From: Spirochaetales bacterium
GTDB taxonomy: Bacteria; Spirochaetota; Spirochaetia; JABEVK01
Direction of reading: 5' to 3'
Assembly: GCA_013043995.1 (NCBI GenBank)
Contig: JABEVL010000141.1
Location: 1-9,934, forward strand
Length of the DNA: 9,934 nt
How positions within the stretch are numbered: the stretch's first letter is position 1; every line of letters begins with the position of its first letter. Position numbers and translations under genes: made by a program. Shown in pieces: positions 1 through 5,686 of the stretch. Under the pieces are notes generated by a model. It saw only the letters and a program-made list of their open reading frames with translations, ran no database searches and was not told where the DNA came from.

Positions 1-1100
1 AGCACCGAAGGAGTTTGGACAAAAATCGACAGCAGCGCTGTTCCCCCGAAAATGAGGAGCAAACCCAACAGGACCGTGGTGCGAAAGCCGATTTTCAAGT
101 AAAAGCGTCCCGATTGCGAAGCGGCGAGGGGCCAGCCCAGCATGAGCGAGGCGATGGAGGCTCCGGCGACGAGGGGCGAGACCCCGAGCGTGCGCACGAG
201 GTAGGTGGGAATGTAGGCGGTGAGCCCCAAAAGAACGGCGCCGATCCCCAGGGAAACGAGGGAGGTTGTCAAAATAAGCGGCCGGGTGAAAATCCAGAAA
301 GGAAGGACGGGTTCGCTGGCGCGGCGTTCAGCCCAGACAAAGGTTGCCAGAAGGATAGCGCCGGCCGTGAAAGTCACGACGCTCGGCAGGGAGTCCCACG
401 CCCAGGCCTGGCCGCCTTCCAGGACTCCGAGCAGAAGAAGGCTCAACGCTGTCGTCAAAAGTCCTGCACCCAGGTAGTCGATCTTGTGGGCTCGGCGATG
501 AACCTTCTCGTGATAATTTCGAAGCAGGAGGTAGATGGCAAAAAGACCGAGGGGAAGGTTGATGAAAAAAATCAGACGCCAGGTCAAAAACTGCGAGAAT
601 AAACCCCCGAGGGCGGGACCTACGACCGAAGAAATTCCCCAGACGCTGGCCAGGTACCCCTGCACCTTGGCGCGTTCTTCGACGGTGTAGATATCCCCGG
701 CGATCGTGTTGGCGATCGGCAGGATGGCCCCGGCTCCCAGTCCCTGAAGGGCCCGGAAAAGAATCAGGGCCAGCATGCTCCAGGCTCCCGTGCAAAGCAA
801 GGAGGCGGCAAGAAAAAGGGTGATGCCCGTCAGAAGGACGGGTTTACGGCCGATCAGGTCAGAAAGCTTTGCCCAGATGGGGACAGAAACCGCCTGGGCC
901 AGCAGGTAGATGGAAAACAACCAGGGAAAATGCCTGAATCCGCCCAGGTTCGTCACGATGGACGGAACCGCCGTCGCCAGGATCGTGGAATCCAAGGCCG
1001 CGAGGGCAGAAGAAACCATGATGGCTAAAAGGATGGGGCCGCGTTCACCTCGCAGGCCCAAAGAAGCGCTGGGTAAAGAAGTCTCTTGGGGTTGGCTCAT
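1..1100 (-). CDS. DHA2-family (EmrB/QacA-type) MFS drug/metabolite exporter, 3' end cut by window edge
   Basis: This is an inner-membrane proton-driven exporter of the major facilitator superfamily, DHA2 branch (usually 14 membrane segments, about 450-550 aa). About 366 codons are visible and the C-terminus lies beyond position 1. What I see after translating the minus strand: a short polar N-terminus; a first membrane segment with LDSTILATAVPSIV around residues 36-49 (DHA2 motif D1); motif A DLIGRKP at 81-87; motif B RALQGLGAGAILP at 116-128; motif C VVGPALGG at 159-166; then WRLIFFINLPLG at 174-185, typical of 14-TM exporters. An in-frame TAA at 1115-1113 makes the ATG at 1098-1100 the most upstream ATG start; its Shine-Dalgarno is poor. 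It lies 94 nt downstream of the methyltransferase on the same strand, so it may be read from the cassette or from its own promoter; the gap has a small AT-rich inverted repeat (AATTT/AAATT, 1110-1124). Export of the cassette's polyketide is inference from position. Confidence 0.93.
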   Translation of the reverse strand, partial: MSQPQETSLPSASLGLRGERGPILLAIMVSSALAALDSTILATAVPSIVTNLGGFRHFPWLFSIYLLAQAVSVPIWAKLSDLIGRKPVLLTGITLFLAASLLCTGAWSMLALILFRALQGLGAGAILPIANTIAGDIYTVEERAKVQGYLASVWGISSVVGPALGGLFSQFLTWRLIFFINLPLGLFAIYLLLRNYHEKVHRRAHKIDYLGAGLLTTALSLLLLGVLEGGQAWAWDSLPSVVTFTAGAILLATFVWAERRASEPVLPFWIFTRPLILTTSLVSLGIGAVLLGLTAYIPTYLVRTLGVSPLVAGASIASLMLGWPLAASQSGRFYLKIGFRTTVLLGLLLIFGGTALLSIFVQTPSV

Positions 1101-1194
1101 GGAATGTTCAATTTACTTAAAATTTCGGTCTGGAGCCAGAGGTTCAGTTTTCCGCGGAGTGAAACTTGGGGCAACGGGAAGGAAAACGCCCTTT

Positions 1195-1941
1195 TTATTT
1201 TTCCCGCCATAAAACGACCCGGGCAGGTTCGGCAGTCCGGACCTGGGGACGGACCCGAGGGTCAAGGGAGGTGAGGGCCTGCAGGAGTTCGGCCGGGGTG
1301 AAACCGCGGCGGATCGACAAACGGCCGTCGATGAAAGCGAGGCTTCGGTGGATGAACAAGCCCGTGAAAATCGTGTACCCGGCGTGCGCCCAGCTGGAAC
1401 GTCTCAGGTCGTTCAGCAGGTAACCGAAGGTGGCGGTGGCCTCGCTTTCCTGGACAACCCGCAGGACGTCGGGGTAGCTCAGATGATGAAGCATGTGGTT
1501 GGAGAGGATCCAGTCAGGGGGGCCGCCCAGCGGGGAGGTGCTTTCACGGTAAAGGGAAAGGTCAAAAGCCGAGCCCCGGACGACTTCGATTTCGGGGTAG
1601 GCCGAGCAGAGCTGACGGGCCCAGGGCAAAATCCGTTCGTCCAGGTCGAGGGCGATGAAGCGCACCTTGAGCCCCAGCTTGCGGCAAAGCCTGACAAGGG
1701 CGCGGTCAATGTCGCCGCCGCCTGCGCCCAGGTCCAGAAAGGTCCAGACCCTGTCCGGTTCCAAAAGCAGACGGGGAAGGATAAACCGACGAAACTGGGG
1801 AACCGCCGCCGAGAACAGGCGGTTGAGGAGGTCGAACTGGCGGATCGTGCGTTCCAGCTTTTCGAGAGAAACGTCGGGGCGGTCCATGAGCTCTTCCTGA
1901 TCCAGGCGCTCACGCACGTCGGGAAAAAAAAACTTGCTCAC
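1195..1941 (-). CDS. Class I SAM-dependent methyltransferase of the type III PKS cassette
   Basis: Predicted soluble S-adenosylmethionine-dependent methyltransferase, 248 aa, probably O- or C-methylating the product of the adjacent polyketide synthase. The Rossmann motif I FLDLGAGGG is at about residues 68-76, the acidic end of strand beta-2 (ALDLDER) at about 98-104, and a post-motif segment SNHMLHHL at about 147-154, as in UbiE-like methyltransferases. The N-terminus has an EELMD...LNRLFSA stretch (about 17-45) that I recall from methyltransferases paired with type III PKSs. I chose the GTG at 1941-1939 rather than the GTG at 1998. It overlaps the PKS stop in a GTGA tetranucleotide, the same arrangement as at the PKS start, and it gives a family-like N-terminus (MSKFFFPDVRERL). 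No strong Shine-Dalgarno is visible, so translational coupling to the PKS is likely. The gene ends in TAA at 1197-1195. The methyl acceptor is not known. Confidence 0.9.
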   Translation of the reverse strand: MSKFFFPDVRERLDQEELMDRPDVSLEKLERTIRQFDLLNRLFSAAVPQFRRFILPRLLLEPDRVWTFLDLGAGGGDIDRALVRLCRKLGLKVRFIALDLDERILPWARQLCSAYPEIEVVRGSAFDLSLYRESTSPLGGPPDWILSNHMLHHLSYPDVLRVVQESEATATFGYLLNDLRRSSWAHAGYTIFTGLFIHRSLAFIDGRLSIRRGFTPAELLQALTSLDPRVRPQVRTAEPARVVLWREK

Positions 1942-3059
1942 GGGCGGATCACTTCCATCAAGGCCGACTCGACGGTAAGTCCGGGGCCGAAGGCGCACGC
2001 AAAGAGGGGGCCCGTCCCCGGACCTTCCAGAATCGCCTTTAAAACGAAAAAGATCGTCGCGGAACTCATGTTGCCGTAGTTGGCCAGGACCTTGTAGCTT
2101 ACTTCGAGAGCTCCGTCGGCCAGTCCCAACACGGCGGCGGTCTTATCCAGGATCGCACGGCCGCCGGGGTGAACGGCCCATAAAAGGGATTCGTCACGGG
2201 TCCAGCCTGCCTGGACAAAAAGTTCGTCGAGGATGGTTTGAATGTTGTTTTCGATGAGGCGGGGAACGTAGGCCGATAGTTTCATGTCGAACCCGTGTTC
2301 CCCGATGATCCAGGCCATTTCCTTGTCGCTGCCCGGAATGAGGCGCGTGGCAAAATCGGACAGTACGAGTCTGGATCGTTTCTCGAGCCGGGGATCGTCG
2401 GTGACCAGAGCCGCGGCGGCTCCATCGGCAAAAAGAGCGTTGGCCACGACCGTGTCGGGTTCAAAGTTTTTTTGAAAGTGAAGGGTACAAATTTCCACGT
2501 CCACGATCAGTACCTTGGCACCTGGCTGGGACAAGCATAGGGAGTGCGCAAGCTTGAGGGCGGGAAAGGCCGCAAAACAGCCCATAAAGCCGATATGAAA
2601 GCGGTGGACGCCGGGGTTGAGCCCGAGTTCCTTGACAAGGTGGTAGTCAAAACCCGGCGCGGAAAACCCCGTGCAGCTGACCGTGACCAGGTGGGTGACC
2701 TCGCCCCGGGAAAGCTCGGGCAAGTTGTCAAAAAGGCGTTCGGCTGCCTGAACCGAAAGGTTGTTCGATTCGACACAGAAAACGGCGTTGCGCTGCGTGG
2801 TCGTCGGTTCGGGGTCGAGTTCCTTGTTGCGGGGAAAAAAGGTCCTTTCTTCCATCGGGACGATAAAGTCAGGGAGCACCGAGTGCCGCCGTTCGATCGA
2901 GGAACCCGCATAGATTTTTTGAAGGAAGGCGCGCTTGCGCTCGCTGTCCCCTTGAACGCCGAGCATAAAGTCCCTGATGGAACTTTGCGGGCAGGAAAAA
3001 GCTGGCACAGCCGTCTCGATTGCTGCGATGAAAACAGGGCTGGTGGGCAAAGACTTCAC
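1938..3059 (-). CDS. Type III polyketide synthase (chalcone/stilbene synthase superfamily)
   Basis: Homodimeric ketosynthase that extends an acyl-CoA starter with malonyl-CoA and cyclises the chain to a resorcinol, phloroglucinol or pyrone. It has 373 aa, normal for the family. The full catalytic triad is visible: Cys129 in VTVSCTGFSAPG, His297 in WAVHPGG and Asn330 in NYGNMSSAT. The C-terminal AFGPGLTVES loop (356-365) matches the GFGPG loop of chalcone synthase, and GFDMKLSAYVP (256-266) contains the residue equivalent to the active-site Phe265. GFMGCFAAFPAL (157-168) is typical of bacterial members. Start is GTG at 3059-3057, overlapping the monooxygenase stop in GTGA, with AAGGAG five nt upstream. 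It is the second gene of the operon, between the flavin monooxygenase and the methyltransferase. No CoA ligase, ACP or fatty-acid starter gene lies in the window, so starter choice (long-chain acyl, aromatic or malonyl) cannot be assigned. Type III PKS assignment is firm; the product is unknown. Confidence 0.96.
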   Translation of the reverse strand: MKSLPTSPVFIAAIETAVPAFSCPQSSIRDFMLGVQGDSERKRAFLQKIYAGSSIERRHSVLPDFIVPMEERTFFPRNKELDPEPTTTQRNAVFCVESNNLSVQAAERLFDNLPELSRGEVTHLVTVSCTGFSAPGFDYHLVKELGLNPGVHRFHIGFMGCFAAFPALKLAHSLCLSQPGAKVLIVDVEICTLHFQKNFEPDTVVANALFADGAAAALVTDDPRLEKRSRLVLSDFATRLIPGSDKEMAWIIGEHGFDMKLSAYVPRLIENNIQTILDELFVQAGWTRDESLLWAVHPGGRAILDKTAAVLGLADGALEVSYKVLANYGNMSSATIFFVLKAILEGPGTGPLFACAFGPGLTVESALMEVIRP

Positions 3060-4279
3060 AAAAACTCCTTCAGACGGCGGATGAGCCTGCTGTTTTTCCT
3101 CATGGCACCCAGGGTTCGGCCGGGGATGGTCAGCATCGCATAGTGGGGGGCCAGCCGACTTTTCAGCGGACCCTGAAGAACCCAGGAAAGCAGGTTGTCC
3201 CGCGCTCCGGATAAATTTCCCCGCATGGTCCCGGCCGCCATCGAGGCCTCGGCACGGTGGGCCGCACTCCAGGCGGCACGGCGGCGGATTTTTGTATAAA
3301 GACGCCCGCAGGCGAGGAACTCGGCGTCGGTCAGGGCGTTTTCAAGGCGGGCATGCAGGACGGCGGCCAGAAATTCGGCGTCGGCAAAGCCCGTGTTCAT
3401 CCCCTGGCCGCCGATGGGGGACATCTGGTGGGCACTGTCGCCGGCCAGAAAAACGCGGCCAAAGTCGTAGCGCGGGGCGATCCAGCGCTGCACACCGAAG
3501 GGGCTTTGCCAGCCTTTGCGCAGGGGGTCCAGGACCATCCCCACGCGCGCTTCGACACTTTGTTCCAGGTAGGACCCCGGATTGTCCATGAAACCGGGGG
3601 TTTGAACGATCCACCGCCGCCAACCCGGAGCGTGGGGAAAAGATTCGACGGCGCCGTCGGGAGTGAAAAAGAGCTTGGCGGCCTCTCCCCACCCTGATTC
3701 GTCAAAAAAATCGGCCATAACGAAGGTTGAAGCGGAGCGTCGGGGATTCCAGGCGACCCCGAGCGAGGCGCGGACCTGACTTTTGGCTCCGTCGCACGCG
3801 GCTACGTAGCGAAAGTCCTCGAAAGCCGGGGGGCGGTCGGGATCCTTGGCGTCCAAAAGTCGAATACGGACGCCGTCAGGTTCTTGTTCCAGGCCGTCAA
3901 AGCGCCGGCCCCGAAGCAGTGCCGCACTGGGGTAAAACTGGAGGGCCCGTTCCAGGAGGGTTTCGGTGGTGGACTGGGGAACAGTCAATATAAAATTGTA
4001 CTTTGAATCCAGGGTGCTGAAGTCGGCGCGGCCTAAAAGCCGGGTTCGGCGTCCGTAGACCCAAACGTCGCGAAGCGGGGTGCCCGAAGCGATCAGGGGC
4101 TCGGCGGCGCCGACCTTGTCCAGGAGTTCCAAGCTGGGGGGTGTGACACCGATGGCGTTGGAACCCGGCGACGGAGAGGGACTTTGCTCAAAAATGCGGA
4201 CCGAACGGCCCCGTTTGGACAGGAGGGCTCCCAAAAAAAGTCCGATCGGCCCCGCTCCAATGATCGCCACGTCGTTCAT
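3056..4279 (-). CDS. FAD-dependent group A monooxygenase (PHBH/UbiH-like fold)
   Basis: Predicted NAD(P)H- and FAD-dependent aromatic hydroxylase, 407 aa, the usual length for single-component group A flavin monooxygenases. In order: the FAD-binding GAGPIG at residues 8-13 with the ribose-binding Glu31 at the end of strand beta-2; CDGAKSQVR at 162-170 (DG motif); GDSAHQMSPIGGQGMNTG at 280-297 (GD motif). All three diagnostic motifs are intact. Start is the ATG at 4279-4277; an in-frame TAA four codons upstream blocks longer versions. GGAGG ends only one nt before this ATG, which is too close. The GTG at codon 4 would sit 10 nt from GGAGG and is a possible true start. It is the first gene of the operon; its TGA overlaps the PKS GTG. 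The expected role is hydroxylation (or oxidation to quinone) of the PKS product, by analogy with the hydroxylase paired with PKS SrsA in Streptomyces griseus. The substrate is inferred. Confidence 0.92.
   Translation of the reverse strand: MNDVAIIGAGPIGLFLGALLSKRGRSVRIFEQSPSPSPGSNAIGVTPPSLELLDKVGAAEPLIASGTPLRDVWVYGRRTRLLGRADFSTLDSKYNFILTVPQSTTETLLERALQFYPSAALLRGRRFDGLEQEPDGVRIRLLDAKDPDRPPAFEDFRYVAACDGAKSQVRASLGVAWNPRRSASTFVMADFFDESGWGEAAKLFFTPDGAVESFPHAPGWRRWIVQTPGFMDNPGSYLEQSVEARVGMVLDPLRKGWQSPFGVQRWIAPRYDFGRVFLAGDSAHQMSPIGGQGMNTGFADAEFLAAVLHARLENALTDAEFLACGRLYTKIRRRAAWSAAHRAEASMAAGTMRGNLSGARDNLLSWVLQGPLKSRLAPHYAMLTIPGRTLGAMRKNSRLIRRLKEFL
3065..3070 (-). promoter_or_regulatory. Shine-Dalgarno of the type III PKS, inside the monooxygenase 3' end
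   Basis: AAGGAG lies five nt before the GTG start of the polyketide synthase and forms part of the last codons (Lys-Glu-Phe-Leu) of the upstream monooxygenase. Together with the GTGA overlap at 3056-3059 it fixes the PKS start and points to coupled translation of the two genes. Confidence 0.8.
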
Positions 4280-4424
4280 CCCTCCAAGTTACTTGAAACT
4301 TTTGCTAGGCTCAAGCTATCCGGAAAAAAATCTCGATTCAAAGCCCGAGTTCTTTCTGAAAGTTTCTTTTCACTTCTGGACTTTTTCAGGGAGTCTTTAG
4401 ATCTTTTGGTGCGAGGAAGGAAAG
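4280..4424. promoter_or_regulatory. Divergent control region between the PKS cassette and the MBL-fold gene
   Basis: A 145-bp AT-richer gap separates the two divergently transcribed units and must hold the promoters for both if each is independently expressed. It contains two short perfect inverted repeats. AAGTT-N6-AACTT at 4286-4301 starts 7 bp from the monooxygenase ATG, and CTTTC-T-GAAAG is at 4352-4362. On the plus strand TTGAAA (4293-4298) with TATCCG (4317-4322), spacer 18, is a weak promoter candidate. Poly-A (4324-4330) and T-rich runs flank these. No regulator gene lies next to the region. Confidence 0.45.
4313..4341 (-). promoter_or_regulatory. Weak candidate sigma-70 promoter for the PKS operon
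   Basis: On the minus strand TTGAAT (4341-4336) is followed after 17 nt by TAGCTT (4318-4313). This is four and three matches to the -35 and -10 consensus. Spacing and position, about 35 nt before the monooxygenase start, are right but the -10 is poor. It is offered only as the best candidate seen. Confidence 0.22.
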
Positions 4425-5096
4425 ATGAGCAACGACCCCTACGAACACGATGTTTTTGACGTGAACGGCAGTCCTTTACGTCTGACCGCCCTGGGTCACT
4501 CGACCCTGATGTGGGAGTGGAAAGGACAAGTCCTTCATTTGGACCCCTGGACGGCCAAGGCTGACTACACCAAGCTGCCCCGGGCCGATTTTATTTTAGT
4601 GACGCACGAGCACCCCGATCACCTGGACAAGAACGCGATCCAGATGCTGAAAAAGACCCAAACCCGTTTGCTGGTCAACCCGGCCGTGCGGGCGATTCTC
4701 GGCGAAGGCGAAGCTCTGGCCAACCACGACCGTCTTGATCTGGGAACCTTTCAGGTCGAAGCCGTGCCCGCCTACAACATCACGCCTGGGCGGGAAATGT
4801 TCCACCCCAAAGGTCGGGATAACGGCTACCTTTTGACCTTTGACGGTTTGCGGGTCCTGATCGCGGGCGACACCGAAGACCACGAAGAACTGCGTTCCCT
4901 GCGCAGTGTGGATATCGCCTTCCTCCCGATGAATCAGCCTTACACCATGACGCCGGAGCAGGTTGCCTCGGCCGCTCGTGCCCTCAGGCCCAAAATCCTC
5001 TTCCCGTATCACTTTGGAGAGACCGACCCCCAGAAACTTGTCTTGCTCTTGGAAAAAGAAAAGTCCATCGAGGTGAGGGTACGGCGTTTGGCTTGA
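4425..5096 (+). CDS. UlaG-like metallo-beta-lactamase-fold metal-dependent hydrolase
   Basis: Cytosolic metallo-beta-lactamase superfamily hydrolase of the UlaG/UPF0173 type, 223 aa, a typical length. What I see: GHSTLMWEWKGQVLHLDPW at residues 24-42, the N-terminal strand pair characteristic of this branch; the metal signature THEHPDHLD at 60-68 (His61, His63, Asp65, His66); His127 as a possible further ligand; Asp149 in IAGDTEDH; and His196 in FPYHFGETDP. There is no signal peptide or membrane segment. The ATG is preceded by GAGGA with a 7-nt spacer (4413-4417). It is divergent from the PKS cassette. Close relatives act on lactones, phosphoesters or RNA, and many are unassigned, so the substrate is open. 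A lactone or thioester substrate linked to the polyketide pathway is possible but rests only on position. A following short GC-rich region shows no clear terminator. Confidence 0.88.
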   Translation: MSNDPYEHDVFDVNGSPLRLTALGHSTLMWEWKGQVLHLDPWTAKADYTKLPRADFILVTHEHPDHLDKNAIQMLKKTQTRLLVNPAVRAILGEGEALANHDRLDLGTFQVEAVPAYNITPGREMFHPKGRDNGYLLTFDGLRVLIAGDTEDHEELRSLRSVDIAFLPMNQPYTMTPEQVASAARALRPKILFPYHFGETDPQKLVLLLEKEKSIEVRVRRLA

Positions 5097-5262
5097 AAGA
5101 CGCTTCAGCTCAAGGCGGCCAAAGGGAAAACAACCCCTGCGCCGCTGGGGCAGGTTCTGCACCGGTCCCTGCAACCTCGTCCAGGAAGAGTTCTCCTTAG
5201 AAGCCTCTCGGACTTACGGGGGCTTAATTTTCCTCAATGCTGATCTGTGATCAAATTTCTGA
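5097..5262. other. Intergenic stretch without a recognisable gene
   Basis: No coding frame with family resemblance was found in these 166 bp. They contain a nested imperfect hairpin (GCGGC 5115-5119 with GCCGC 5141-5145, inner GGG/CCC) just after the hydrolase stop, without a T-tract. They also contain a 13-bp perfect palindrome, TGATC-TGT-GATCA (5241-5253). This could be the left flank or lost 5' part of the adjoining transposase fragment, but no terminal inverted repeat is evident. Confidence 0.5.
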
Positions 5263-5579
5263 AGGACAGCCCGCGCCGTTGTCGGTTTTCAGGTCGAAGG
5301 TGGTCTGGGGGACGAGCAGCACCGTCCGCACATGATGCCGGCTCTGCTTTTGTCCTGCTACAGCCACGGAATTTTCTCAAGCCGACGGATTGAGCGTGCC
5401 CGGTGGAAAGACGTAGCCGTGCGGCACCTCTGCGGGAACTCCACCCCGACCGCGATACAATTTGTGCCTTCAGAGCCGGGAACGAGAAAGCCGTCTTGGA
5501 AGCATTCCTGAGGGTACTGCCGGAAGCGATCTGGCCATCCCGGTTCCCTCGGCCGGGGTCAAAACCGTATGTCCGGTAG
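5263..5579 (+). pseudogene. Frameshifted N-terminal remnant of an IS1182-type transposase
   Basis: Two adjacent reading frames together read like the N-terminal DUF772-type region of IS1182-family transposases. The first frame (open from 5263) gives GDEQHRPHMMPALLLSCY then SHGIFSSRRIERA and VAVRHLCGN, ending near 5439. The second frame (from 5442) gives HPDRDTICAFRAGNEKAVLE then AFLRVLPEA, ending at a TAG at 5577-5579. Family members I recall read GSEQYHPRMML...YANGIFSSRKIERA...HPDHDTICTFRR without interruption. Two leftover bases (TC, 5440-5441) mark a one-base deletion relative to the ancestral frame. After about 5525 the resemblance fades, and the DDE catalytic domain is absent, so this is a non-functional fragment of a once longer insertion sequence. 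No terminal inverted repeats or target-site duplications were recognised. No intact copy is in the window. The family call rests on remembered motifs, not a search. Confidence 0.8.
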
Positions 5580-5613
5580 ACTCTTAGCTCGACATAATCT
5601 CCAAAATCTACAT

Positions 5614-5626
5614 AAAATAATATTTT
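5614..5626. repeat. AT-only inverted repeat overlapping the -35 box of the kinase promoter
   Basis: AAAATA-A-TATTTT is a perfect 13-bp palindrome; TATTTT recurs as a direct repeat at 5629-5634. It overlaps the proposed -35 box by two bases, a position suitable for a regulator, though low-complexity AT sequence produces such repeats easily. Confidence 0.35.
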
Positions 5627-5652
5627 GATATTTTTAGTAAAACCTCTATATT
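5625..5652 (+). promoter_or_regulatory. Sigma-70-like promoter for the hybrid histidine kinase
   Basis: TTGATA (5625-5630) and TATATT (5647-5652) are each five of six matches to the consensus boxes with a 16-nt spacer, in a strongly AT-rich stretch that stands out from the GC-rich surroundings. Transcription would begin near 5659, giving a leader of about 28 nt. This is the best-scoring promoter I see in the window. Confidence 0.65.
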
Positions 5653-5674
5653 TAAAGAGTTCTGGAAAGAAACT

Positions 5675-5679
5675 AAGGA
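5675..5679 (+). promoter_or_regulatory. Shine-Dalgarno fixing the GTG start of the histidine kinase
   Basis: AAGGA with a 7-nt spacer precedes the GTG at 5687-5689. It supports this non-ATG start over later in-frame ATG codons such as those at residues 20 and 21, which would cut into the first PAS domain. Confidence 0.7.
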
Positions 5680-5686
5680 TCCCCTG

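Noticed and set aside
15..602. Plus-strand open frame of 195 codons opposite the MFS exporter
   Set aside because: It is highly charged, Gln/Gly-rich shadow sequence; the minus strand reads as an exporter with motifs A, B, C and D1.
1195..1998. Longer methyltransferase starting at the GTG at 1998
   Set aside because: It would overlap the PKS by 61 nt; the GTGA overlap at 1938-1941 gives a family-like N-terminus and mirrors the upstream junction.
1348..2079. A 243-codon plus-strand open frame across the methyltransferase and PKS end
   Set aside because: It is antisense to two well-supported enzymes, has low-complexity composition and shows no recognisable domain.
2544..3143. Plus-strand open frame of 199 codons opposite the PKS
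   Set aside because: It is antisense to the PKS catalytic core and has no family features.
5241..5253. TGATC-TGT-GATCA palindrome as an FNR/CRP-type site
   Set aside because: The spacing is one base off the TTGAT-N4-ATCAA pattern and one half-site is imperfect; it also lies about 370 bp from the promoter proposed for the kinase.
5097..5686. Structured RNA (tmRNA, RNase P RNA, 6S) in the long gene-free gap
   Set aside because: None of the conserved sequence signatures of these RNAs was found, and most of the gap is explained by the transposase remnant and the kinase promoter.
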